Shown here: piece after piece, positions 11,494 through 24,550 of the stretch | Layout of the letters: each line of letters starts with the position of its first letter | Position numbering within the stretch: position 1 is the first letter of the stretch | Source of the DNA: Plotosus lineatus | Taxonomy: Eukaryota; Chordata; Actinopteri; Siluriformes; Plotosidae | Assembly: GCA_024760905.1 (NCBI GenBank) | Contig: CM045734.1 | Location: forward strand, 42,857,064-42,921,063 | Length of the DNA: 64,000 bases | Reading direction: 5' to 3' | Position numbers and translations under genes: made by a program | The notes under the pieces: model-generated | Told to the model about the DNA's origin: nothing | Seen by the model: only the letters and a program-made list of their open reading frames with translations | Databases searched by the model: none

Positions 11494-11626
11494 TTTTGTG
11501 AGAGACCATGACACACTAAAATAAAAACCATAGTGCAGTTAAAAAGTCTCACAACACGGACCATAACATAGTGTGCTGTATTCAATAATTTTTCATATAA
11601 TTTGCAGACCTGTGGTATGAGTTACG

Positions 11627-11774
11627 GTACTGTTAACTTCTGTTCAAAAGACAACGGAACAGATTAAGACCATTTACTTCATTTGTAATGCAAAAAGCGG
11701 ATTCGGAATCCAAACAAATCAGAATCCGAACAGCTATCTGGAACGGATTAAGTTCGAGTACCGAGGCTACACTG
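11627..11774 (-). mobile_element. Tigger/mariner-like end
   Basis: The reverse complement begins cagtgtagcctcggtactcg, followed by aacttaatccgttccag, the terminal sequence style of Tigger-type elements. The other end was not found. Confidence 0.5.
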
Positions 11775-11777
11775 TGT

Positions 11778-12035
11778 GTATATATATATATAATCATTAT
11801 ATAATAATTATATAAATATAAACATGCCATATGTCCCCTGTAATATACCCCAAAGAATCAGATCAGAGCGCAAACTGAATGGATCTGAGATGTGTATCTT
11901 TCTGCCTGTTGTGAAAAACAGCCTGAGCCATATGTACACTGACACCGGAACAACTCTTTATATTTGGAAATAATATTATATTTGTATCATATGTTTGTGA
12001 GATGGCAAGCGGCGCATTGCATGTAAGAATAATGC

Positions 12036-12071
<36 letters not shown>

Positions 12072-13545
12072 GAAAGTGTAGCTGCAAAGGATTCCCAAAA
12101 GAGGGGGATTTGCATGATGTCTTAATCACAGGAGTTTCTCTGTGTCAAAAGGGGACGTTTCGCATGACCGCCATTCAAAAACAAATGCTGAGCAGAACCA
12201 ATATCTTTTCCAAAACCACAAATACGGACTCAATTATCCTCAAATTAAACATTGCGTGTACATTTGGCCATGACTCCTGATACATGTGAGCTAGGCATAA
12301 ATTTCAGGAATTGCTATTTTAATTTGCACCAATATCTATTGTGATCATATTATGATCGACATGTCAAAAAGAAAAAAAACAAAATAAAATCTCTGACAAG
12401 GTTGTAAACTTGCAGCGTGTAGTATATTATGTTATTGTTTCCAAAAGCCGTTACCAATAACTTTGAAAGAAGTGTTAGCTTAAATTTGACCATCTAATGC
12501 AATCACATGTGACATTTAAATTGTTGTCTGCTGCATGATTATTATTAGAGAAAAAAAAAAAAAAAAACTTCATGAACCATTTCATCTTTCGAACTAAACT
12601 CTTTTTTTGACTTGAGACTGATTGATCTGTTTTCCAGAGGTATTCTAACTTAAACTTTCAAAGCTAATTCATGATTTTACAATCCAGACACAGTTGCTGA
12701 GTTTAATTATATGTCCTCTTGTACATCTTCATCTTAAATAAATGAAAACATGATTCCCAGTGGAGGAATATTGTTCAAGCAAAGCATTCTGTAAATTCTC
12801 TCACAGTCATCAAAATGAGTGTGAGACAGAAATGTAGATACTCTAAACGTCATTTCTTCTCCAGTTACTATAGCGACTAATCAATTATCAGTGACATTAC
12901 AAAATGACTACATGCTTGATGGATTAATTGAATTAATCAGGCTTAATGACAAATTAAGTATTCCAATTCATCAAGACAACTGCATTGCTGTTGAGACTGG
13001 CAAAAAATACACCAGAGGCTGCAAGCTTCTCAGAGATAACCATGTTGAGCACAGTGTACATGATATTTTCCCTCATGTTGGCAAATGAAGCAGTCTGGCT
13101 CACACTCCATGAGCTCTACTAAGTCATCCCCCACCCAGTGAATATCATATAAACTATCAGAAGAATTTTAAAAATATAAATGCAAATCAAAATGTGGAAA
13201 ATCATTTTCTTTCAATGGTAAATTTCCATAATAGTAAGTGCACGGCGGCCAATTAACAAATATTAATTTTCATAAAATCTTCTTAATATTAATTTACAAC
13301 TCCGTCTTCTGAATCACTTCCTGATTCACTAACAAACTGCATTTCCCAGAGTGCTTAGCACACCTGAGCCGTATTAGTCAGTGCAATGAGGAGGTGAATA
13401 GAAGACCTCCTCCCACATCTGCCAATGTGTGGAAGGTTGTGCTGAATGATGGTCACCATGGGGGTCTTTAGTATTTGCTTTGTGGATAAGTGCTCCATGT
13501 TTATCCACATGTTCCCTGTAGGTCTTGGTCATTTGTTAGCTGGCT
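11778..13545 (+). other. edil3: Low-repeat intron block, candidate regulatory
   Basis: About 1.7 kb without recognisable transposons, apart from a T29 run at 12040-12068 and an A-run at 12551. The part 12870-12965 has several TAAT cores close together (aattgaattaatcaggc, gacaaattaag). The 65-codon frame at 12891-13088 matches no family I know and is not called a gene. Confidence 0.4.
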
Positions 13546-14978
<1,433 letters not shown>

Positions 14979-15430
14979 CAGTACTTCTCAAATAGTGAGG
15001 TGGCTGCGGTATGCCGAGGGTGGGGGGGGGGGGGTGATTCCAGGGGAGCATATGCCCTGGGGCACATGCTTTTCTGGAATAGTGTATGAGAATTAAGTGT
15101 AATTGCACCTCCACTCCACTAGCTGGCAGTGGTGCCCTCATTGTCACACGAAAGTGCAGTGGTTTTTCTCACGAGCAAACAATATGAAGTGCAATAAACA
15201 ACCCCTCAAGGAACAACATGGGAAAATTTCTAACAGGAATGAAGAGAAAGGTTGAGAGAGACACAGATATTAACACATAAATAAGTTGAATGAGTTCAAA
15301 TCGGGATGTTTTTTTTGTTTTTTTTTTACATTGGTGCACTGCAGATTAAAAAACAATGTTTGAAGTTTTTCTTTATTGTAAGTTTGAACTATATTTCTTT
15401 ATTTATTTTTTTGGTTTGTAATGTTAATAA
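14979..15430. mobile_element. hAT-type short element, copy 1, right end lost
   Basis: Starts cagtacttctcaaatagtg (hAT terminal style). It matches the element at 18444-19053 over gagaattaagtgtaattgc, acctccactccactagctgg and gcaaacaatatgaagt. A ~90-base segment near 15350-15425 is inverted relative to the other copy. A SINE-A follows at 15431. Confidence 0.65.
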
Positions 15431-15770
15431 GGGCAGTGGTGGTCTAGTGGGTCGGGCGCAGGATCACTGATCCTAAGGTTGGGGGTTCAAGTCCCCACAA
15501 GGTTGTCACTGTCCCCCCAGTGCAGCTAACTGCGTTATCAAAGGCCAGCCATGTCTTTCACTGTCTATGGTGAGAGATTCATGTCAAAGAACCATTGCTG
15601 ACTTTTGTAAAGAGTAGCTGCATAGCCGTCGGTGTGTTTCTGCCCCTTGGTAAAGGGTTGTGTCAGGAAGGGCATCCGACATAAAAACCTATGCCAAATC
15701 AAACATGCGAATCAGATGATTCGCAGTAGCGACCCCTGAAAAAGGAAAAAACGCCAAAAGGAAAAGAAGA
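15431..15770 (+). mobile_element. SINE-A, full length, RTE-type tail
   Basis: A complete tRNA head (gtggtctagtggg, ggttcaagtcc) and SINE-A body. At about 15645 it switches to the RTE-type tail (ggaagggcatccgacat, atgcgaatcagatgattcgc, aaaggaaaagaaga). The flanks gtaatgttaata and gtaatgctgtta look like a diverged target duplication. Confidence 0.85.
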
Positions 15771-15934
15771 GTAAATGGTAATGCTGTTAGCAGTATATTT
15801 TTACTGTATGCAGTCCATGTATGGAGCATAAATTTTGTTTTATTTTCATGGAACAGGGGAGCTATCTAGAGGAACGGGTGTATTTGTAGAAAGGAGCAGT
15901 GTGGCATGTTGTAGGTCCGATGCAGTGGATCATT
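15771..15934 (+). other. edil3: Plain intron
   Basis: No repeat or gene recognised. Confidence 0.4.
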
Positions 15935-16525
15935 TATCATTATCTAATTTTATGAACCGCTTTATCCTTTATTAGGGTCACAGGAGGCAAGAGCTTATCC
16001 CAGTCAATTTCAGGCCAGGGCGGAGTATGCTCTAAATAGCTCTCGGGAGCATCAGGGCAATACAGACACATAACCATTCACACTCACATTCACATATACA
16101 AACAAATCAGAATCTCCAGTTAGCCTAATGGCTTTAGACCACAGGTGTCAAACTCGTGCCACAAAGGGTCATGTGGCTGCAGGTTTTTGTTTCAACTAAG
16201 CAGTAGCATACCTGACTTTGCTCATTTAAACAACTTGATTTGAATCTTCAGGCAGTTGATTGGTCAGTCTCTGTACAGAGCACACAGATTGACCAAACAA
16301 CTGCCTCAAGATTCAATTATTTGTTTAAATGAGCAAAGTCAGGTAGGTGTGCTGCTGCTTGGTTGAAACAAAAATCTGCAGCCACATGGCCCTTTGTGGC
16401 ACGAGTTTGACACCCCTGCTTTTGTCTGTGGAACCTAAGCATGCATACATGTGGACAGTATGCAGACTCCACAAAGAAATACCCTTGCTGTACATGGGGC
16501 TTTGACCCAGGACCTATTTTGGGTA
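15935..16525 (-). mobile_element. SINE-B interrupted by a hairpin MITE
   Basis: Minus-strand SINE-B tail at 15935-16139 (aaccgctttatcctttatta, cattcacactcac) continues after the insertion as ctgtggaacc, catgtggacagtatgcagac and gctttgacccaggacc at 16419-16525. Confidence 0.7.
16140..16418. mobile_element. Hairpin MITE (hAT-type), 279 bp
   Basis: Almost the whole element is one inverted repeat of about 130-base arms. The left arm starts cacaggtgtcaaactcgtgc and the right arm ends gcacgagtttgacacccctg; arm-internal gctcatttaaac faces gtttaaatgagc. It sits inside SINE-B and is flanked by an 8-base duplication with two mismatches (ctttagac at 16132-16139, cttttgtc at 16419-16426), as for hAT. 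Confidence 0.85.
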
Positions 16526-18176
16526 TTTTAATTAGATTTTGGCTGACTTGCCTTCCCACATTTCCCCTTTTGTCCTTACGTTGATCTGTTAATTTAGAAT
16601 TGAGTTTAATTTATTAGCACTGAAATAGTATTATTAGTAGTAGTAGTAGCAGTGATAGTAGTCATTCATTCATTGCTTAGCCACTTATTCCTAAACAGGG
16701 ATGTGGAAAGGCTGGCACAGATCTCTGCCAACTCAGGGCAAGGTACACCCTGAACAGTTCACCCAACCATTGCAGGGTATTGAAGTGTTTTTAACCTTAA
16801 ATCTTGGACTTTTTTCCCCATTCAGATTAAACCAATTAAGCCTACATGGAACTGATTTATAGCAGTCGGCCTGGTTCTGGAGCTGTGCTATATGACTTTA
16901 TTTTCCCAGTGGTGTTCTGTAAGAGGGATATAACATCTCAGTGCTGCATGTAAATGTTTTTTCCTGCTAGCCAAGTACCCGCTCATGTATTTTCTCTTTA
17001 TTATTGTGCACACTTATTCTTTATTTTCATTTTCTTTTTCTTTTTTTTTTTTAATCAAATTTATGAAGTTCTCTTTTTAGCACGGCATGCCTACTTTAGT
17101 TCGGTTATCATGGTGATGCTTATATCTAAAATATAAAGTGTAAAAGTGGCTATTCTAGTGATTTTAGGTAGTACTGTACTAGCTAATGTGTGGGGTTTCA
17201 CCAATGCCAGTGAGATGTGTGAACCCATCTGCAAGCAACACTATGCTAGACCGAGTACTGGAAAGATGCCCATGGTGTAAAACACAGAGGCAAACATTTC
17301 TTACATTCTGCTCCATCCAGCAACCTGCATCTAGACAACAAATGCACTTAAATAAGTTGAATGACATTCTTTCCCGACGTTCTTTCAATGCACATAATTG
17401 TAGTAGAATCATAGCAACAGTTTGCTTGGAATACTGTATTATACAAGGACAATAATAGGTGAAAATTGTATTATTGAATAAGCATGGCTTTGTCGTATGC
17501 ACAAACCATCATTGAATTAAAAATAAACATAAACAAACAAAAAAAAATCTTACTTATAGTAACACACCATTCAATGGCCAATGTCAGAGTAAATTAGATT
17601 AACTCATTATGTAGTAACAATTCACAAAGGAGTACTTGAAAAAATCTAGTGAATAATCATACATAATTATTGTTATGCTGAATCTTACTGTAAAGCCATT
17701 TCTTTCTTGAAGTGTGTTTTTGTTCCTTAGATTAAAAAAAAAAAAAAGACATACACAGACTGACTCAAAGGGAAGGCCAAAACCCTGAAGCTTTCCGCTC
17801 AGACTGTACAATACTGTCTTTAATAATTGTATTTCATATGGGCTCAGGGTGACTCACAGACCAAAGACACTTGGAGTGTATTTGTAAGCTCTTTAACAGG
17901 AGCCTGTGAGCTGCACCAGTGCCCAAGGTCTGCTTCAGAGGGGCACAACTGGCTCAGGATCATCCCAGAAGTATAGCTAAAGGGGCAAATTAGATTCCAA
18001 AAGCTTCATCACTATCGATCGGCCTATAAATACTTTGCCTCACTGAACTCCAAGATGTCACAAATGCACACATGTACACACCACTGCACCCAAATGTGTA
18101 CATGGGTGACCCTTATTATTCAGTGTAATAATTAAAATATCACTAGTTTGAAACAGTACACGTATGATTTTGAACT

Positions 18177-18178
<2 letters not shown>
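16526..18178 (+). other. edil3: Low-repeat intron block
   Basis: A minus-strand L2-type SINE tail at 16664-16785 and an (AGT)n stretch near 16630 are the only repeats seen. 16790-17470 and 17820-18060 look like unique sequence and could include conserved non-coding elements. Confidence 0.45.
16664..16785 (-). mobile_element. SINE tail fragment (L2-type)
   Basis: Reads cattcattcattgcttagcc, ggctggcacagatctctgcc and gtacaccctgaacag, the complement of the shared SINE-A/B tail. The heads are missing. Confidence 0.6.
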
Positions 18179-18259
<81 letters not shown>

Positions 18260-18271
18260 AATATATATATT
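18179..18271. repeat. (AT)n with gcaaat interruptions
   Basis: Three AT blocks separated by two identical gcaaatatat units, suggesting duplication of an imperfect unit. Confidence 0.95.
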
Positions 18272-18374
18272 GTTTAATACTATGGTTCGATATATGAATT
18301 AAATTAAATATGCCTGAATCCACAGAATAACATTTCCATGTTACATTAGGAATGAAATACAATCTGCTGTGCTA

Positions 18375-19083
18375 TTTTCAGCAACAGTGGGGTAGTGGTT
18401 AGAATGTCTGCCAGACAGCAAGGCTTGAGTCCTGAGCTTAAGTCAGTCCTTCTCAAAATAGTGGTCTAGTCAAATATTATGATGCCGGTGGGGTTTATGA
18501 CACTGGGGAACATGCTTTTCTGGACTAGTACATGAGAATTAAGTGTAATTGCACCTCCACTCCATTAGCTGGCAGTGGTACTTTTGTTGTCGCACTATGG
18601 TGTAGTGGTTTTCCGCACGAGCAAACAATATGAAGTCAGTAAATACCCCTCAAGAAACAACACAGGAAATTTTCTAACCGGAACAAAGATAAAGGTGGAG
18701 AGAGACAGAGATATTAAGACATAAATAAGTTGAATGAGTTTAAAGAAAGATGTGGGGTTTTTTTGTTTTGTTTTTTATTTCAGGCACATCGGTGCACTTT
18801 GTAACTTTATTAACATTAAAAACAAAAAAGAAAAATATAGTTCAACTTACGATAAAGAAAAACTTCTTTAAGATTGTTTTTTTTTTTATCTGTAACTGAA
18901 AAGCTTTAATGTTATGCAGAGGTGTACTAATCACAATTTTCTAGACAAATAATACTATTTATAGTTGCTCGCAGGGCGATTGGGGGGGGGGGGTGTGAAA
19001 CATTTTTTTTTCTTCCTAGAGGGGGCGCCACAGAAAATAATTAAGAAGCACTGTCTTAAGTAAGTGCGTGTGTGCGTGTGTGC

Positions 19084-19119
<36 letters not shown>

Positions 19120-19352
19120 GTGTGGCGTTTGCAGGCTCACCCAATGCTTGCATGGGTTTCCTATTGGTACTGTGGTTTCCTCCCATAGATCAAAGACGTG
19201 AACATGTAGCTAATTAGCAGTTCCACGTTGCTTTTCTGGGTGGAAGTGTGCACGAATGGTTATGTGTTCTCGTTCTGTGGTGGTCCGGTGAGCTGTACCC
19301 CACCTTCATTTGGTGCCAGCTGAAACCTAGTATGGTTTAAGTGGCTTGGTCA
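18375..19352 (+). mobile_element. SINE-B interrupted by a hAT short element
   Basis: The head at 18375-18443 (ggggtagtggttagaatg, ggcttgagtcc) continues after the insertion at 19054 through gtggcgtttgcaggctc, gggtttcc and gtggtttcctcccatag to a diverged L2-type tail near 19350. A (GT/GC)n stretch at 19063-19125 lies in the body. Confidence 0.75.
18444..19053. mobile_element. hAT-type short element, complete
   Basis: Ends cagtccttctcaaa and rc-matching ttaagaagcactg, with an 8-base duplication gcttaagt / tcttaagt (18436-18443 and 19054-19061; one mismatch). 610 bases, no coding frame. It is the same family as 14979. Confidence 0.8.
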
Positions 19353-20843
19353 ATAAGTGAGATGAGTGATTCTACTATTTTCAGAAATTACGCAGTGATA
19401 GTTTTAATGTGATTTGACATGCCCTCGTGCAACATACTGGAGCATTATAGCTATGAAGGGGATTATATTGTCAAAATAGTCCTCCAAACCTGATATCATC
19501 CTAATTGCATTGTGGCCAAATGAGCTAATCCATAGATTTCATTATCTGGCACTAATCAGCATCAAGTCAGTGACGGTGCATGTAGGGACAGAAAAGCACA
19601 CACAAGACAACCATCAAAGTCATGCTCCATGACTATAGGGTTGTGCTTGGGAGTTCTGCTACAATGGGGATTAAATCTGTAATGAGATTTTTAATAAGCA
19701 CATTCTGCGTGTTATGGGCCGGTGTCCATAAATGTTTGTTCATATACTGTGAAATCTCAGAGACACTATTTTATTCTTCTATGTCAGACAAAATATATGT
19801 CAGGGGTGTAAGTGCTTTAGCATAGCTTTTGCTCGGCTTTCAAGTTAAATCCTTTTTACTGTTCATTACTGGCAAGGAAATTAAACATTTATCATCTGAA
19901 GGCAACAAAAATAAAGAACACCTTTTCTTTTTTTACACAGCTGTTCAAAATATGGACATCCCTGCTCCTTTCTTTACGGCTCTAAGTGGTATATTCTCTT
20001 TCCTTTTTATGTCAGACTGTAAAATATTGTTCACACCAAGCTTTATTGACTCTACTCCTCGAGCCATGAATATTGAAACATTATTTGTGCCGAGTTCTCT
20101 TATGTTTAACTCCTATTTGCTCAGCTTTCTGTGACAAAATAGACTTTTTGTGGCATGAAAGCTACTCCATTCAGGCATATTATTTTGTTTTGAGCAGCCT
20201 CACTACGTATTACTAACCCCATTACCATGATCTTCTGAGCAATACAGTGACAGAAATGGATTTTATGGTTTTCTAAAACCTTTTTTCAACTCGCCAAAAC
20301 ATGAACAAGATCAAAGGACCTTTGATAAAGAGGATGCTTCTTTTGTTGGATATTTATTTATACAGTGCGGTATTTCTTGGAAGCCTAAACTGAGTGATCT
20401 GCTCTTCCAGACGGTGAAAGCTGATTAGTCAAGTAGGCGCATTTACACTCGGACAACATAATGAAGATGATGCTACACCACGTAGCATCACCAGGATAAT
20501 CTTACCTAATGACAGCTAGCATATCGGTAGAAATTCTACTTGTATTCTGTATTTATTTCTGTTAAATTGGAAATTACCCTTTTTCATGGACACGTGCTGC
20601 TCAGCTTCCAAGTTGGTTCATCACCGACTCAGTTTATATTTCTCACTGGTATTTTATTCCTTCAGTAATATAAATGAACAACAATACTCCAAATTTAAAA
20701 TGGTGCTAAAGTGTATCTATTTTAAAAATAATAAACAGTTCATGCTCCAAAATAATTGTGGGATACAAGTGAGGAATCTTTGGGCTATGGAAATCATAAC
20801 TGATCCTAAAGAATTTTATGTTATATAATACCATCTTAACTTA

Positions 20844-20845
<2 letters not shown>
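19353..20845 (+). other. edil3: Repeat-free intron block, candidate conserved elements
   Basis: About 1.5 kb with no recognised transposon, the longest such stretch along with 11.8-13.5 kb. Short open frames at 19622-20134 and 20586-20828 lack any recognisable domain and are not called genes. Confidence 0.45.
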
Positions 20846-20882
<37 letters not shown>

Positions 20883-20949
20883 CCTAAAAAAATGTCATGT
20901 TTATCACTCAAGTTGAGGCTATGGGACCTTGAGGGGTCTGTGAAGTATC

Positions 20950-21045
20950 ACCAGCGATTCTTTCATTCATTTGCCAAACCACTTAATCCGACTAAGCTTT
21001 CAGGGAGGCTGGAGCCCATCTCAGCTGACTTTGCAGGAGAAGTAG
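20950..21045 (-). mobile_element. SINE tail fragment (L2-type)
   Basis: Reads ccaaaccacttaatccg, ggaggctggagcccatctc and agctgactttgcagg, the complement of the shared SINE tail. Confidence 0.6.
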
Positions 21046-21139
21046 AGAAGTATTTTATCCCATCTATTATTCTTTTATTTTTTTAAAAACTACCCAAATC
21101 CTTGCTGCAATGAAACACCCTCACAAGAGAAGACTACCC

Positions 21140-21472
21140 CCCCCCCTTATTTATCATCATTATCATCATCATCATCCGCTATGTCCAGGGTTGGGTCGCG
21201 GGGGCAGCAACCTAAGCAAAGCGGTCCAGACGTCCCTCTCCCCAGCCACTCTCCAGGGGGGGGACACCGAGGCGGTCCCAAACAAGCTGAGAGACATAGT
21301 CCCTCCAGCGTGTTATAGGTCGACCCCGGGGTCTCTTCCCGGTTGGACATGCCCGAAACACCACACCAGGGAGGCGTTCAGGAGACATTCTGGCCAGATG
21401 TCTGAGCCACCTCAACTGGCCCCTCTCAATGCGGAGAAGCAGCGGATCTACTCCTATTAATTTCCCATACAT
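21140..21472 (-). mobile_element. LINE 3' end, same family as 4290-5434
   Basis: The minus-strand frame reads GVDPLLLRIERGQLRWLRHL, ARMSPERLPGVVFRACP, TGKRPRGRPITRWRDYVSQL and VWDRLGVP. This is the terminal region after the reverse transcriptase, and it ends in a (GAT)n tail at 21152-21178. It is GC-rich, unlike its surroundings, which suggests a younger copy than the one at 4290. Confidence 0.75.
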
Positions 21473-22289
21473 TTTTATAACTGCTTCAAATTCCCCATAA
21501 GCCTCCTGTTGTTCTTTCTAGCCAGTCTGCTCCTCTCGCTTCCATCCAATGTGTAAGATGGCCTAATAGCTTAATAGCAATACAATAGTACCACACGTTT
21601 TCAGCTCTGGATTAAAGCTTGTTTTGTGCTCCTAGGGATTGATAATGCACTTGAAATATTTAGCTATAAATCTCCTGACTTGTCTCTCCACAAGCTTTCC
21701 CTGAAAAAAATCGACATTGCCTTGGCGCCCATAGTTGATTGTTTTCAGTTACATTTCCAAACAGAATGCATTAGGAAAAGCAGTTGTTTGTTTGCTTGCT
21801 TGTTTTTTATCCTGGACTAATCAGGATGGTCACAAGTGAAAAGCCAAATAGTTCGTGCATTTCAAAAAAAATCGAAAGTAGTTTTGGGACAAAATTAAAT
21901 AAATAGATTTTTTTTTACTTTTTTCGGTTTACTGAAAATTATTTTTTTTTTGTTTTTTTTCCCCTTATTTTGGGAGTGCTGATTAAAAAAAAAAAAATAA
22001 TAATAATAATAATAATTTGTTTTTCAGTATCACGTATTTATTCTGTGGCAAGTGCACCTGTAGCATTGGTTCCCATTGTGGTACTGGTCATGCCCAGCAG
22101 GTTTAGTTAGAAAACCTCCAACATAAATTTGTTTTGTTTCAGATTGAAAATCAAGTGAAATATAAATTAACTATATTAAATAATTAAATTAATAGAAATG
22201 TTCATATAAAGTGGCCGAATAGTCCAGAGTATGTTGCTATATTTGGAAGCTTTACTGTGCCCTAACAGAGAACGAACATTAGTGACCTT
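21473..22289 (+). other. edil3: Plain intron
   Basis: AT-rich with T/A runs near 21905-22015. Nothing recognisable. Confidence 0.45.
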
Positions 22290-22430
22290 GTGAACAGAAT
22301 CTGCCCTGCAATGGCCTGGCAAGCTGTCCAGGGTGTACCCCACCCTCACCTAGAGTCAGCTGAGATGGGTGCCAGCCTCCCTGCGACCTTAATTAGGATT
22401 TAGCGATTCAGAAAATCAATGAATAATTGA
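22290..22430 (+). mobile_element. SINE tail fragment (L2-type)
   Basis: Reads ctgcaatggcctggcaagc, tgtccagggtgtacccc and cgaccttaattaggattta with a gaatga-like end. 5'-truncated. Confidence 0.7.
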
Positions 22431-23083
22431 ACATTGAGTCTATTTGGCTTACTTTAAGGTTAAGCTTGAAGACCAGTGCAAGTCTTGACCTCCACATAAA
22501 TGATGCAAGCCTTGCGTTGAAAATTTACAACAGTGGGCGAAGGGAAAGTGAGAGAAGCTAGCATTCCTATGGTGTGGCGAATACTGAAGAATCATGCAGA
22601 TCTGTAATGAAACTGTATAAATTCTAAAAAACAAATAAACAAATGTCTGTTGTAGATTACTTTTATGAGCAGTTTGTACTTTTTTTTTTTAAATCAGGAA
22701 ATCAATTATAATCTTTGATTCTAATATTACCTCATAAGTTATTGTTATCCAGTACAAATTTGTACATAGTCATTGCATAAATTATTCATGGATTTATTTA
22801 CTGGAACTTTACTGACTGTAAATAGATAAAGATTCTGGGGCTTGTAGAGGACATTATAATATTTTACTTACTTGTTATATATGCATTAAATACAGTAAAA
22901 ATATGACCTATTCAAAAACCTTTGATTTTTCGATTTCGGACCTTTGAATTAGTCAAAAACAAGTCTCACATAAAGTCAGGAAAGGTTGTGCTGGGTAGTG
23001 TAATGGAAAATAAAATCTGAATAACTGAACAGATGTCTTGCCAATCAAGCAGTTTTCATCAGCTCAAAACTTTGCACATGATA
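22431..23083 (+). other. edil3: Plain intron
   Basis: No gene or repeat family recognised. Confidence 0.45.
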
Positions 23084-23566
23084 TAGGGATCCCTTACTTT
23101 CCACGGTTAATGAGGACCGAGAACCCCCCCCCCCCCCCCGCGCCCGCCGATTTCCGTGAAGTAGGATCAATCCCCCTGACAGACATATACGTACATGTAT
23201 ACAGTATATGTATATAATATAAATAAGTACATATTCAACACTATACATGTTTATAATAACAATTAAACATTCAAAAATAATGCATAAGATGAAAATTAAA
23301 TATAAATACACACACATACAGAGGTGCACCTCACATAAAAATCTAAATAGTTTTGTTGGGTCGTTTTTTGTTTTTATTTGTTTGGGTTCCTTTTTTTTTT
23401 TTTTTTTTTGCATAATTGGTCTTGTTTTGTGGCATTTTCCTTAACTTTTTTTTCCCTATTTTTCCTGAATTTCCTTATTTTTAAAATTTTTTGATAAATA
23501 TTTTTGAAAAACCCGCGATGCACTTAAGCCGCAGGAACTGAAGCATGAAGTAGCAAGGGATCACTG
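23084..23566. mobile_element. GATCCCTC short DNA element, copy 1
   Basis: The left end tagggatcccttactttcc and the right end agtagcaagggatcactg are inverted repeats flanked by TA (23082-23083, 23567-23568). It is one of five related copies. No coding frame. Confidence 0.75.
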
Positions 23567-23568
23567 TA

Positions 23569-24039
23569 TTTCTAATTTTCCATTTTCATTTCTTATTCGT
23601 CCTCTGACTACTCTAGGTCTCTTTCAGATAATCATCTCCTGTGTCATGGTAAATGTCTGTAGTTTCTCTTACACACATTATAATCATATCTACTCATAAC
23701 ACTACTGTGCTTCCTTCTACAGTGGCATTAGTATGCAACTGCACCGCCTAATGATATTAGCAAGAAAGTTAAAGCTTTATAAGATGATATGTTTAAGCTG
23801 AGTGTACAGACAAGAATGCTGGACTGATGTAAGGACCAAAGCGTTGCTTGCTGCGTTGCTTTCTTTTGATACAGACGCATTGAGAGAGAAATCCTACTGG
23901 TACCTCTTCTCAGTGGGTAGCTGAACGCCACTGTTGGTAGGAAACAAACAAAGTGAAATGGACTAAAATGTGATGAAACTACTGGAGCTAAATAAACATC
24001 AACTTTGATCAATTTCATTACAAAATAAAGCTCAAGACA
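23569..24039 (+). other. edil3: Plain intron
   Basis: Nothing recognisable. Confidence 0.4.
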
Positions 24040-24189
24040 CAATGGCCCAGTGATACGCTGTAGACTTACTAATCTGAAGGTTGGGGGTTCGAGCCACACT
24101 GTCACTGGGTTGTCACCGCTGTCCCCCTAGTGCAGCTAACTGGGTTATGAAACGTTAGACATTTCTGCCACTGTCTATGGTGAGAGGCA

Positions 24190-24225
<36 letters not shown>

Positions 24226-24385
24226 CTGTCTATCATAAAGAGTAGGCCATTGAGTAGCCATGAGCGTGTTTCTGCCTCACAATGGCTGTCGAGCTGTCCA
24301 CTGTGTACTTTTGCCCTTACACAAATTCGTGTGAGATTGACGCGAACCTCTCCCCAACCCAAATTAGGATTAATCAGTTCAAGAT
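24040..24385 (+). mobile_element. SINE-A, diverged, L2-type tail
   Basis: The head gcccagtgatacgctgtag is degraded. The B box ggttcgagcc, the body ctaactgggttatgaaacg and the tail are readable. An A-run of about 28 (24195-24222) has expanded inside the body after gcatgt. Confidence 0.75.
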
Positions 24386-24515
24386 TCAAGATTTTTATTT
24401 TGCCATTTGTGCTACACACATAGGAACTCTAGTGCGGTCATTCGAAGGGTCAAGTTATAAAAACAAGAAGGCTCAAATCTATAAAAACACATGCTACAAT
24501 AAAATAGATGCATAA

Positions 24516-24550
<35 letters not shown>

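Noticed and set aside
12891..13088. 65-codon frame in unique sequence as a host gene
   Set aside because: No known domain, no splice or promoter context, and length expected by chance.
19622..20134. Two adjacent frames as a small gene
   Set aside because: Phenylalanine/serine-rich chance frames in AT-rich intron with no recognisable family.
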